A stretch of DNA of 21,495 nucleotides from Verrucomicrobiaceae bacterium UBA2429 (GCA_002343505.1 DDQZ01000046.1:68216-89710); one strand, 5' to 3'; shown: positions 7,663-15,894, counted from the stretch's first letter. Program-made: numbers and translations. Notes: generated by a model from the letters alone, not told the origin.

Positions 7663-8721
7663 TCAGTCAAACTTCACGCTCATCACCCACGCAGGGCCTT
7701 TGCCGCAGTCGTAGGTGTTGAGCGGGGTGAGGGCTCCGGTTTCAGCATTGCGGCGAAAGACGATGAGCTTGTGCGAGCCCTCGCCTGCGGAGACGACGAA
7801 TTGATCGCCGGGCGTGAGGCAGAAAGAGCGCGGTGTTTTTTCGGTCGGCGTCTGGCCGTGTGCGGTCAGTTCGCCGGATTGTGCGTTCACGGAGAAGATG
7901 GCGAGGCTGTCGTGGCCGCGATTCGAGGCATAGACGAAGCGTCCGTCGGCGCTGACATGGATGTCGGCGCAGGAGCCTTTGTCACGCCAGTCCTCCGGCA
8001 CGGTGGGCACGCTCTGGCGAGCTTTGAGCGTTCCCTTCTCCGCGTCGTAATCGCACAACGTCACGCTTTTGCCCTGCTCGTTGACGAAGTAGGCCCATTT
8101 GCCGTTTGGATGAAATTGCATGTGCCGCGGTCCTTCGCCTTCACCGCCGGGGAGATGCGGCGGCGTGTTGTGCGTGAGCGTGCCGGCCTGCGCATCAAAG
8201 CGAAGCTGCTCCACCTTGTTCAGCTCGCCCACATGCGGCACGAAGGCGAACTTGTTCGCGGGATCGACCTGGATGCAGTGCGCCTTCTTGCCCGTTTCGA
8301 GCGTGACTACCGGCAGACCGCTCACGCGACCGTTTTGGATCGCCGATAAACCAACGACGCCCTCGCTGTAAGACGCCGCGAGCAGCCAGCGGCCTGTTTT
8401 GTCCGCAAAAACATAGGCCGCATTGAAACCCGCATCCGCGAAGCTCGTATTCGACAGCGCTCCCGTCTTCGCATCGACATCCATTGTGGCAAACTGCTTC
8501 GCTGAGCGCACGGAGGCATACAGATGCTTTCGATCCGGGCTGATCGCGAGGCTTCCCGGCGCTCCCGGCAGCGTCGCCTCGCTCAAGCGTGTCAATTCGC
8601 CCGATGATTCATCCAACGACCACACCGCGATGCGTTTCTCACCGCTTTCCGAGACGTAAACGATGGTCGGCCCGGCTAAGGCCGATGTGACGAGGCAGAG
8701 AAAAGTGAGGATGGCTTTCAT
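7663..8721 (-). CDS. Secreted lactonase-family seven-bladed beta-propeller (6-phosphogluconolactonase-like)
   Basis: The protein has 352 residues. The start at 8721 is chosen because it opens a signal peptide (MKAILTFLCLVTSALA, likely cut before Gly17). The open frame continues to 9045, but the extra ~108 residues look random and cover the promoter region. Lactonase-family (PF10282) hallmarks are present: ISPDRKHLYAS at ~60-70, KAHCI at ~146-150, GPRHMQFHPNGKWAYFVNEQ at ~197-216, and SNRGHDSLAIF at ~266-276. The cytoplasmic relative Pgl hydrolyses 6-phosphogluconolactone. This one is predicted to be exported, so it more likely acts on a lactone formed by periplasmic sugar oxidation, if it is an enzyme at all. 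That would fit the nearby PVC dehydrogenase-like protein (inference). Confidence 0.88.
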   Translation of the reverse strand: MKAILTFLCLVTSALAGPTIVYVSESGEKRIAVWSLDESSGELTRLSEATLPGAPGSLAISPDRKHLYASVRSAKQFATMDVDAKTGALSNTSFADAGFNAAYVFADKTGRWLLAASYSEGVVGLSAIQNGRVSGLPVVTLETGKKAHCIQVDPANKFAFVPHVGELNKVEQLRFDAQAGTLTHNTPPHLPGGEGEGPRHMQFHPNGKWAYFVNEQGKSVTLCDYDAEKGTLKARQSVPTVPEDWRDKGSCADIHVSADGRFVYASNRGHDSLAIFSVNAQSGELTAHGQTPTEKTPRSFCLTPGDQFVVSAGEGSHKLIVFRRNAETGALTPLNTYDCGKGPAWVMSVKFD

Positions 8722-9004
8722 GGAGTTGGGATCATGCACAAACGATGCGCGGAGGCGGGAGTCTTCACCGTTCCTTATCTCTTCGATGGTCATGATTGCC
8801 GCACTCCCGCAGCGACCATTCCTTCTCCATACTTTGGTTGGGCCGATCCTGTCCGACTCCCGCACGCCAATTTCTGGCAGTCGCCTCCCAGGTGTCCGAG
8901 GCGCGTTTAACCAGCGATCACTTGATTTTAGTATTGTTCGTCGGGCGGCTTGTCCGCTAGAATTGTTCTGAGTGTGGAGACTGGCTGTTCCAGGCGACCC
9001 CACT

Positions 9005-9017
9005 GTGAACCGTTCAC
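9005..9017. repeat. Perfect palindrome directly upstream of the repeat-protein RBS
   Basis: GTGAAC, one central C, then GTTCAC form a perfect 6-bp inverted repeat. It ends just before the Shine-Dalgarno at 9019-9024 and is about 40 bp downstream of the candidate -10 box. It could be a repressor site, or a small hairpin affecting ribosome access. It is short enough to be chance. Confidence 0.35.
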
Positions 9018-9018
9018 G

Positions 9019-9024
9019 AAAGGA
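9019..9024 (+). promoter_or_regulatory. Shine-Dalgarno of the repeat-protein gene
   Basis: AAAGGA, 5 bases before the ATG at 9030, is a good ribosome binding site and fixes this start. It is one of the few clear Shine-Dalgarno sites in the window. Confidence 0.65.
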
Positions 9025-9029
9025 ACACC

Positions 9030-12000
9030 ATGAATACGCCGGCACTTCTTTCCGCCCTCGCGAAACACGGTCTTGGATGGCCTCGATACTTCGCCAAGGC
9101 GGCAGTCTATCTCACAGGATTCATCGGTCTCTTCGCGAGCGCTGAGGTCATCTCCTCCGGCTCCCAGGTGGCGCGGGCGCTGGCCGGGCAGGCGGAAAAA
9201 GGTCTGCGCGTCACGGCCACGGACGACGGTGAAGCGCGGCTGCACTGTGCTTTTCAAAAAATAGCTGCTGAGGCGACTCCGGCCGGGCTGTGGCTTACAT
9301 CATTGAGTGGCGCGGTGCCTGATCGGTTCCAGATCCGCGCTGATCGGGCGGGACGTGGAGGTGAGTTTCACGAGCTTGAGGAGAAGGGCGGCGTGATCGT
9401 GACGGATCAAAAAGCCGTCTGGGCGCGGACAGGTCTGATCGAGGAGTATTCCGTGAGCGTGGACGGAGTGCGGCAGGATTTCCTGGTGACCGAACGACCT
9501 GCGGGGGGCGGTGCATTGCAGGTGGAACTGGCCGCGCTGGGCTGCCGGACCGGCGGCGGCGGGGATGGGGCGCTGCTCACGCTGGCCGGATCGGGGAGGC
9601 AGATCGCGTATCATCGTCTGCGGGTGACGGATGCCGCGGGGCGGGTGCTGCGGGCGCGGATGACGGCAACCGCGCCGGATTGCCTCGTGATCACGGTGGA
9701 GGATGCGGAGGCGGTCTATCCGGTGCGGATTGACCCCACTTTTGCGGACGCGGACTGGAACAGCCTGGGCGGGCTGCCGGGAGCCAATTTCGTCGTGCAT
9801 GGGGCGGCGGTGGACTCGGCGGGCCGGCTTTTCCTGGGGGGTGGCTTCAGCGTCGCCGGGACCACGCAGGCGCAAAACATCGTGATGTGGGACGGCAGCG
9901 CCTGGAACGCGCTGGGGGAGGGGCTGAACGGCACCGTTCACTCGGTGGCGGTGGACTCCAATGACCACGTTTATGCCACGGGGACTTTTAGCCACACCGG
10001 AGATGGGGCGCTTGTTTTGAACGGGGTCGGCAAGTGGAACGGCACGGCGTGGGAGGCGCTGGGGACCGGTCTAGGGGGGACTTTCCCACACGGCAGGGCG
10101 CTGGCGGTGGATGACTCGGACGATGTCTATGTGGGGGGGCTGTTCACGACGGCGGGAGGCGTGACCTCGCCGGATATTGCGAAGTGGGACGGCAGCGGGT
10201 GGTCCGCCCTGGGCAATGGCAGCAATGGAACGATCAATGCCGTGGCGGTGGATGGGGCGGATGTCTATGTCGGCGGCACTTTCTCGGCCATGGGTGTGGT
10301 CAGCGCCAACAAGGTGGCGCGCTGGGATGGCAGCGCGTGGTCGGCACTGGGGAGCGGTCTGGGCACGGTGAATCAGGTGGTGAACTCCCTGGCTGTCAGC
10401 AGCGGCGGCACGGTTTATGCGGCGGGCAGTTTCACCTCATCAGGCGGCCTGCCGGTGAACGGCATCGCGGAGTGGAGCGGGGCGGTGTGGAACGAGGTGG
10501 GCGGCGGTCTCGATGGTCCGGGGACGACCTGCGCTTTCGATACGGCGGGCAATCTGTACGTCGGCGGCGCTTTTGAAACGGCGGGGGCTGTCAGCGCCAG
10601 GAACATCGCCAAATGGAATCTCCTGACCACGACCTGGACCGCGCTGGACACTGGCACTGACAATTCAGTCCAGGTGATCGTGAGTGACGCTTCGGGCGGC
10701 GTGTTTGCGGGCGGCAGTCTGACAACGGCGGGATCCACTGGGGCGCGCTCCATCGCGCACTGGGATGGTGCGGCGTGGAGCGCGCTGCACAGCGGCATCA
10801 ACGACGGCGTGCTGGCCTTTGCAGCGGACTCGGCGGGGCGGGTGTATGCGGGGGGCGACTTCGTGCGCGCGGGCACCACGCTGGCGTCCCATGTGGCGAT
10901 GTGGGACGGCACGGCCTGGACCGCTCTGGGCACCGGGGTGAATGGCAAAGTGCTGGCCCTGGCAGTGGATGCGAGTGACGATCTTTACGTCGCGGGGGAG
11001 TTCACCCTGGCGGGCGGCGCGTCCGCCAACCGGGTGGCGAAGTGGGACGGCAGCGCGTGGTCCGCGCTGGCAGACGGACTGGATGACCGTGTCAGCGCGC
11101 TGGCGCTGGACGGCGGCGGCAATCTCTACGCCGGGGGTTCTTTTCTCAACTCGGGCGCCGCACCGACGGCCCGCGTGGCCATGTGGAATGGCACGGGCTG
11201 GTCCGCGCTGGGCACCGGGGCCGCCAGCGGTTCTGTGAACGCGCTGCTGTGGTCCTCATCAGACAGCACGCTGTACGCGGGCGGCGGTTTCACCATCATG
11301 GGCGGTGTCACGGTCAATCGCGCGGCGCGCTGGAACGGCACCGCCTGGAGCGCGCTCGGCCAGGGCTTCAACGGCACCGTGAACACGCTGGCGCTCAGCC
11401 CCGGCGGCGTCCTCCATGCTGGCGGCACCTTCACCCAGTCCGGCACGCAGACGCGGAACCGTGTGGCGCGCTGGACCGGCACGAGCTGGGCGGCGCTCGG
11501 CAGCGGGAACGGCGGCACGATCCACACGATGACTTTCGACATCTCCGGCACGCTCTATGTGGGCGGCAGTTTTTCCTCGGCTGGCGGAGGGGCCGCCAAC
11601 AACATCGCGCATTGGAATGGCGTGTCCTGGTTTGCCATCGGCTCGGGCACGAATCTGCCGGTCCACGCACTGCTGGCGCATCCGGCGGGCCGTCTGTATG
11701 CCGGGGGCTACTTCAGCCTCGCGGGTGACAAGGTGTCCGGCTACGCCGCCTGGCTGGACATCGCGGCGCCGGAGATCGCCGTCTTCAACGGTGCCAGCAC
11801 CGCGCCCGCCGATGAGCGGAACGACGGCAGCGGCTTCTGGGACTTTGGCACGCAGGCGCGCGACTCGGTCTCCGCCCCGCAGACGTTCACGATCAAAAAC
11901 GTCGGCTCGGCCACCCTAAGCGGTCTGGCCGTGGTCCTGGATGAGGATTGGGATGATGACCATTTTTCGATCACCCAGCCCGCGCTCACCAGTCTGCTGC

Positions 12001-12512
12001 CGGGGGAAAGCACCACCTTCACGCTTGCCTTCGCCCCCCTGGCGCTGGGGGACTTGTTTGGCGTCGTCCAGATCCTCAACAATGACGAAAACGAGTCGCC
12101 CTTCCTGATCTCCGCGTCCGGCAGCGGCGTGTGGACCATCCAGCAGTGGCGGCAGTTTTACTTTGGCACCAGCGATAACAGCGGCAACGCGGCCAACAGC
12201 TTCGATCCCAACTTCGACGGCGTGCCGAACGTGGTCGCCTACGCGCTGGGGCTGCATCCTTTGGAAAACAGCGCGCACCTGCTGCCTGTGGCGGATCCTG
12301 GCGACTTGGAGGCTGGCTGGCTGAGTCTTTTCGTGGACGAAGGACCCGGCGTCGTCGGCGTCACTGTCGGCGCGGAGACTTCCGAGACCTTGGAAGTCGA
12401 GGACTGGACGCCAGCAACGGAGTACGGTGACGGACCCTACCATTACCTCTCCGAGCAGATCGGCCTGCGGGACAGGCTCTTCATCCGCCTGACCATTGAT
12501 GTGATGGAATGA
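9030..12512 (+). CDS. Large secreted surface protein with 14 WDGxAWxALG-type repeats
   Basis: The protein has 1160 residues. A hydrophobic segment at ~20-38 (YFAKAAVYLTGFIGLFASA) looks like a signal peptide with a long N-region. Residues ~40-240 form a beta-rich N-terminal domain ending VYPVRIDPTF, an ending common before repeat regions of bacterial surface proteins. Residues ~243-907 hold 14 repeats of about 47 residues, with core W(D/N)G(S/T)AWxALGxGLNGxVxALAVD, xxxLYxGGxF, then (T/S)xAGGxxAxxVAx. They resemble delta-60 or kelch-like repeats and probably build beta-propellers. Next comes an ASPM-SPD2-Hydin/choice-of-anchor-D-like Ig domain (~910-1030: DFGTQARDS, TFTIKNVGSATLSGL, LNNDENESPF). 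Last is the Verrucomicrobiota-type tail with WRQFYFGTSDNSGNAAN and YALGLHP. No catalytic motif or LPXTG/PEP-CTERM signal is visible. It is likely a surface or extracellular binding protein, and its partner is unknown. Confidence 0.85.
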   Translation: MNTPALLSALAKHGLGWPRYFAKAAVYLTGFIGLFASAEVISSGSQVARALAGQAEKGLRVTATDDGEARLHCAFQKIAAEATPAGLWLTSLSGAVPDRFQIRADRAGRGGEFHELEEKGGVIVTDQKAVWARTGLIEEYSVSVDGVRQDFLVTERPAGGGALQVELAALGCRTGGGGDGALLTLAGSGRQIAYHRLRVTDAAGRVLRARMTATAPDCLVITVEDAEAVYPVRIDPTFADADWNSLGGLPGANFVVHGAAVDSAGRLFLGGGFSVAGTTQAQNIVMWDGSAWNALGEGLNGTVHSVAVDSNDHVYATGTFSHTGDGALVLNGVGKWNGTAWEALGTGLGGTFPHGRALAVDDSDDVYVGGLFTTAGGVTSPDIAKWDGSGWSALGNGSNGTINAVAVDGADVYVGGTFSAMGVVSANKVARWDGSAWSALGSGLGTVNQVVNSLAVSSGGTVYAAGSFTSSGGLPVNGIAEWSGAVWNEVGGGLDGPGTTCAFDTAGNLYVGGAFETAGAVSARNIAKWNLLTTTWTALDTGTDNSVQVIVSDASGGVFAGGSLTTAGSTGARSIAHWDGAAWSALHSGINDGVLAFAADSAGRVYAGGDFVRAGTTLASHVAMWDGTAWTALGTGVNGKVLALAVDASDDLYVAGEFTLAGGASANRVAKWDGSAWSALADGLDDRVSALALDGGGNLYAGGSFLNSGAAPTARVAMWNGTGWSALGTGAASGSVNALLWSSSDSTLYAGGGFTIMGGVTVNRAARWNGTAWSALGQGFNGTVNTLALSPGGVLHAGGTFTQSGTQTRNRVARWTGTSWAALGSGNGGTIHTMTFDISGTLYVGGSFSSAGGGAANNIAHWNGVSWFAIGSGTNLPVHALLAHPAGRLYAGGYFSLAGDKVSGYAAWLDIAAPEIAVFNGASTAPADERNDGSGFWDFGTQARDSVSAPQTFTIKNVGSATLSGLAVVLDEDWDDDHFSITQPALTSLLPGESTTFTLAFAPLALGDLFGVVQILNNDENESPFLISASGSGVWTIQQWRQFYFGTSDNSGNAANSFDPNFDGVPNVVAYALGLHPLENSAHLLPVADPGDLEAGWLSLFVDEGPGVVGVTVGAETSETLEVEDWTPATEYGDGPYHYLSEQIGLRDRLFIRLTIDVME
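9756..11750 (+). repeat. 14 tandem coding repeats, period about 140 bp
   Basis: Fourteen consecutive units of 46-50 codons each begin at a Trp codon in a W(D/N)GxxW context. The copies have diverged, but several share nearly identical DNA around the WDGSAWSALG segment (for example near 10324 and 11042). This could support recombination between copies and change of repeat number. Confidence 0.85.
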
Positions 12513-12524
12513 ATGGCTCGCGCG

Positions 12525-12544
12525 GACCGCTGCCAACAGCGGAT
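12525..12544. terminator. Candidate bidirectional terminator hairpin between convergent genes
   Basis: CCGCTG (12527-12532) and CAGCGG (12537-12542) form a perfect 6-bp stem with a CCAA loop. Allowing an A-A mismatch, the stem can extend by about two pairs. It sits between the 3' ends of the convergent repeat-protein and sulfatase genes, as expected for a terminator. There is no T-tract on either side, so intrinsic termination is uncertain. Confidence 0.4.
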
Positions 12545-12579
12545 CAGTCTCAATCCAACACGGAAAAGCGAGAACATAG

Positions 12580-13947
12580 TCATTGCCCCAGATCATTCGC
12601 GCGCACCGCGGCGAGTTTGGCGGTCACTTTGGCCTTCCATTCCTCAACGCGAGAAACGTGATCGGTTGACGAAGCGAGGTTGGTGAGCTGACGTGGGTCG
12701 TTTTGCATGTCGTAGAGCTCGATGCCTTTGGAGGCGTCTTCAGTGTATTGGATGAAGACCCAGCGGTCGTCGCGCAGCATGAGGCCCTTGCTTGATCCGG
12801 CGACGCTGAAAACGGTGTCATGCACCCTGGCGGCGGGATCGTCGAGAATGGGGCTGATGTCCTTGCCTTGCAGTCGCGCAGGCACTTCGAGGCCGCAGAG
12901 CTTTGCGGTGGTGGGATAGAGATCGAGCAGCTCGACGAGCGAATCGCTCACGCCGGGTTTTTTGCCGGGCACGCTGATAATGAGCGGCACGCGCGCGGAT
13001 TCGTCATGCAGGCTCACTTTGGCCCAGAAGTCGTGCTCGCCGAGGTGATAGCCGTGGTCGCTGGTGAAGATGATGATCGTGTTGTCCGCCTCGCCGGATT
13101 TTCCGAGCGCGTCGAGCACCTTGCCGACCTGCGCGTCCATGAAGCTCACGGCGGCATAGTAGCCGGAGATGGCCTTTTTTTGCCGAGTGAGGTCCATCTG
13201 CATGTTCACGCTGGTCTTGTAGTTGATGCCGGGCTTCGGAATGTCGTCCCAGTCGCCGGGCAGCTTCTCCGGCAGCGTCATTTGCTCCCACGGATACATG
13301 TCGAAATACTTCTTCGGCGCGACGAACGGCACATGCGGCCTCACGAAGCCCACGCCGAGGAAAAACGGCTCCTTCGCGTGCTGCGCGATGAGTTCGCAGG
13401 CCTTCGCGGCCGTTTTGCCGTCGGAGTGCACCATGTCATCGCCGTCCGCGGCGACAATGACGAAGGTGTTGCCGCCCATGACGGGCTTTTTGCCGTCGGG
13501 ATTGCGTTCCAGCGTCTCGCCGATGCCGGGAGCCTTCCACTCGGGTCCCTGGCTGTTGAAGCGCTCCGTCCACGATGCGGGATCGTCTGCTTCGTCGCCG
13601 CCTTTCTCGATGCCTCCGGGCACGCCCATGTGGAAGATCTTGCTGACACGCGCGGAGTAGTAGCCCGCGTTTTTGAAATGCTGCGACCACGTCGCGCGCT
13701 CGCCGATGGCCGCGCGCGGACTGATGTAGCCCTGCACGCCCGTGGCATGCGGATAGTAGACGGACATGAACGACGCCCGCGAAGGCCCGCAGTAGGTGCC
13801 CTGGCAATGCGCCCGCGTGAACCGCATCCCGCGCGCCGCGAGACGGTCGATGTTCGGTGTCTGGCAGACCTTGTTGCCGTAACAACCGAGCGCCGTGGGC
13901 GTGAGGTCGTCGGAGATGATGAAGAGGACGTTGGGCTTCGCCGACAA
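12580..13947 (-). CDS. Iduronate-2-sulfatase-like sulfatase, signal peptide region frameshifted
   Basis: The readable frame gives 455 residues from a TTG at 13947. It has the sulfatase fold: metal-binding SDD near residues 12-14, and the formylglycine motif CGPSR at 53-57 with Cys53 as the modified residue. The C-terminal metal/substrate motif is FTSDHGYHLGEH, followed by LHDESARVPLIISVPGK, most like iduronate-2-sulfatase (IDS) relatives. The enzyme would cleave sulfate esters from glycans once activated by a formylglycine-generating enzyme. This frame has no signal peptide and no ATG. An ATG at 13991, 10 bp after the upstream sulfatase stop, opens a good signal start (MKRLLILLSS) in another frame. 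A 14-bp partial duplication at 13946-13968 puts the two out of phase, and removing it joins them as MKRLLILLSSLSAKPNVLFI, matching the neighbour's ...VSSLPAKPNVIYL. The gene may be a recent frameshift mutant or contain an assembly error. Confidence 0.88.
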   Translation of the reverse strand: MSAKPNVLFIISDDLTPTALGCYGNKVCQTPNIDRLAARGMRFTRAHCQGTYCGPSRASFMSVYYPHATGVQGYISPRAAIGERATWSQHFKNAGYYSARVSKIFHMGVPGGIEKGGDEADDPASWTERFNSQGPEWKAPGIGETLERNPDGKKPVMGGNTFVIVAADGDDMVHSDGKTAAKACELIAQHAKEPFFLGVGFVRPHVPFVAPKKYFDMYPWEQMTLPEKLPGDWDDIPKPGINYKTSVNMQMDLTRQKKAISGYYAAVSFMDAQVGKVLDALGKSGEADNTIIIFTSDHGYHLGEHDFWAKVSLHDESARVPLIISVPGKKPGVSDSLVELLDLYPTTAKLCGLEVPARLQGKDISPILDDPAARVHDTVFSVAGSSKGLMLRDDRWVFIQYTEDASKGIELYDMQNDPRQLTNLASSTDHVSRVEEWKAKVTAKLAAVRANDLGQ

Positions 13948-13968
13948 TGACGAATGATGAATGACGAA
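13946..13968. repeat. Partial 14-bp tandem duplication (AATGACGAATGATG / AATGACGAA)
   Basis: The 14-bp unit at 13946-13959 is followed by a partial second copy at 13960-13968. The homologous site in the neighbouring sulfatase (15845-15854) has only one AATGACGAAA, with matching sequence on both sides. The extra 14 bp shifts the reading frame between the signal peptide and the catalytic domain. Confidence 0.75.
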
Positions 13969-14001
13969 AGGAGAATGAGGAGGCGCTTCATGACGGGTGT
14001 C

Positions 14002-15894
14002 TTATTCACCGAGAACACCAATCTCCGCCGCGCTGGCGAGTTCGCTGTCGGGGCGGTGCTCGGAGAGGATGCGGAACAGGACGTAGCGGCCGGTGGCGGG
14101 CGTGCAGGCGATGGTTTGAGCGGCTTTGATCTTTTGCAGCGCTGTTTTGACGGCAGCGGGGCCGAAGGCGTCGGGTTTGTCGCTGATGGCGAATTCCACG
14201 TCTTTCGCCGCGCCGTTCCAACCCGCGTCCTGACGGCCGAGATAGACGAAACCGCGAATCTGATGCGGCGCGCCGAGGTCGATGACCAGTTCGTGCGGCG
14301 GCCTGGCGGTGCCGTTGCTGAATTTCGAGTGCCAGAGAGTGTCGGGATCGCCGTCGATGGCGTTGGCGGCGAATTTGCTGTTGCCGGTGTTCTCGCTGCT
14401 CACACGGACGACCTTCCACTCTTTGGATGAGAGCATTCCTTTCACCGGGTCCATCGCGGTGGACTTGGCGCTCTTCTTTTTGCCTCCGCCGGGTGTGGGG
14501 TTGTAGTTGAGGTCATCCTGCCTGCCAAATTTCGCACGGCGGTCGCGCTCATGGCGTTCGGTGCGGCTGAAGGTGCCTTCGCGCGCGGGTTCGTGCGCCT
14601 TCTCCGCCAGCGCGGTGAGTTTCGCGAGCACATCCGGCTTCGTAGCAGCGATGTCTTTTGATTCAGCGGGATCGGTGGCGAGGTCGTAGAGTTCCCAGGC
14701 GGCGTTGGGCTTGCTACGGACCGCGCGCCATGTTCCCTGGCGGATGGCGGTCCAGCCGTTGATCTCCCAGTAAAGATACTCGTGCTGCTTTTGCTCCGCG
14801 TTTTTGCCGAGCAGCGTGGGCAGGAGGGAAAGGCCATCAATGTCGGCGGGTGCGGTGGCTCCGGTGACTTCGGCGACGGTTGGGAGGATGTCCGGGAAGT
14901 AGCCGAGGTGGTCGGACACAGCGCCTGGAGCGATCTTCCCCGGCCAGCGGGCGATGAAGGGGATGCGCAGGCCGCCCTCGTAGAGAGTGCCCTTGGTGCC
15001 GCGATACTCGACGCCACTTTGCGGGTCTTTGTTGCCGCTGTGAACGCCGCGCGGGTGCTCGGCCGACTTGAAGTAGTCGTTCGCGCCGTTGTCGCCGCTG
15101 AACATGATTAGCGTTCGCTCCTCGATGCCGAGCTCTTTGAGCAGCGCGATGATTTCGCCGACCTGGCGGTCGATCATCGTAACCATGGCGGCGTAGCGAC
15201 GCGCGTCCTCCGGCCAAGGCTTGTCCTTGTAGAGCGCCCATGCGGGATCGCTGTCGGGGATTTGAAAATTGCCGTGCGGCGGCGTGTAAGGCAGAAAGGC
15301 AAAGAACGGCTGCTGCGCGTGCTCGCGGATGAACTTCATCGCCGCGTCGTGGATGACGTAGTGCGAGTAGGTTTTGCCGGTGGCGCCTTGATTGCCTTCC
15401 AGCGGCACTTCCTCGCTGTTTTGAATGAGATACGGCGGGTAGTAGCTGTGCGCGTGGACCTGGTCGTAGTAGCCGAGGAAAGTTTCGAAGCCGTGCTTCT
15501 CCGGCACGCCAGTGGAATCACGACCGCCATTGCCCCACTTGCCAAATCCACCCGTGGCATAGCCGAGCGGCTTCAAAATGGATGCGATTGTGGCCTCGTC
15601 GGCCCGCAGCGGCGTGCCACCACCATTCGAGCGGACACTGGTGTGGCCGCTGTGCTTGCCGGTGAGGAAGCAGCAACGCGTGGGCGCGCACACGGACGAG
15701 CCGGCGAGCAGGTTGTTGAAGCGCATGCCCTCCGCCGCCATGCGGTCGAGATTCGGCGTCTGGATGTTCTTTCCGCCCATGAACGCCGGCTCGTAGTAGC
15801 CGAGCTCGTCGGCCATGAGGTAGATGACGTTAGGCTTCGCCGGCAATGACGAAACCAGAATGAGGAATGATGAAGCGAAGGCGAGTGTTTTCAT
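14002..15894 (-). CDS. Secreted sulfatase with C-terminal F5/8-type-C (discoidin-like) domain
   Basis: The protein has 630 residues from the ATG at 15894, with a signal peptide ending VSSLPA before Lys20. The sulfatase domain spans ~20-440. Its formylglycine motif is CAPTR at 69-73, with Thr where most have Ser. The N-terminal metal motif is ADELG, with Glu in place of the second Asp of the usual DD. The C-terminal metal site is FSGDNGAND, followed by YRGTKGTLYEGGLRIPFIARW, as in arylsulfatase A-like enzymes. A Lys/Gly-rich linker (GGGKKKSAKS) leads to a domain at ~487-630 with the discoidin signature AANAIDGDPDTLWHSKF and HELVIDLGAPHQIRGFVYLG, which in this family binds carbohydrate. The enzyme probably removes sulfate from a polysaccharide. 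Its ATG overlaps the Dabb stop (ATGA), and the second sulfatase follows 10 bp downstream. Confidence 0.93.
   Translation of the reverse strand: MKTLAFASSFLILVSSLPAKPNVIYLMADELGYYEPAFMGGKNIQTPNLDRMAAEGMRFNNLLAGSSVCAPTRCCFLTGKHSGHTSVRSNGGGTPLRADEATIASILKPLGYATGGFGKWGNGGRDSTGVPEKHGFETFLGYYDQVHAHSYYPPYLIQNSEEVPLEGNQGATGKTYSHYVIHDAAMKFIREHAQQPFFAFLPYTPPHGNFQIPDSDPAWALYKDKPWPEDARRYAAMVTMIDRQVGEIIALLKELGIEERTLIMFSGDNGANDYFKSAEHPRGVHSGNKDPQSGVEYRGTKGTLYEGGLRIPFIARWPGKIAPGAVSDHLGYFPDILPTVAEVTGATAPADIDGLSLLPTLLGKNAEQKQHEYLYWEINGWTAIRQGTWRAVRSKPNAAWELYDLATDPAESKDIAATKPDVLAKLTALAEKAHEPAREGTFSRTERHERDRRAKFGRQDDLNYNPTPGGGKKKSAKSTAMDPVKGMLSSKEWKVVRVSSENTGNSKFAANAIDGDPDTLWHSKFSNGTARPPHELVIDLGAPHQIRGFVYLGRQDAGWNGAAKDVEFAISDKPDAFGPAAVKTALQKIKAAQTIACTPATGRYVLFRILSEHRPDSELASAAEIGVLGE

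Larger units (their letters stand above)
8722..9029. promoter_or_regulatory. Divergent non-coding control region
   Basis: This 308-bp region lies between the lactonase start codon and the repeat-protein start codon. It should carry both promoters. One possible sigma-70-like pair for the rightward gene is TTGTTC at 8934-8939 and TAGAAT at 8958-8963, 18 bp apart. No leftward promoter stood out. The translated frame through it shows no protein-like pattern. Confidence 0.4.

Noticed and set aside
8722..9045. N-terminal extension of the lactonase frame
   Set aside because: The added ~108 residues precede a complete signal peptide, overlap the start of the divergent gene, and look random.
12820..13950. 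Open frame of 376 codons on the plus strand
   Set aside because: It is an antisense shadow of the iduronate-2-sulfatase-like gene.
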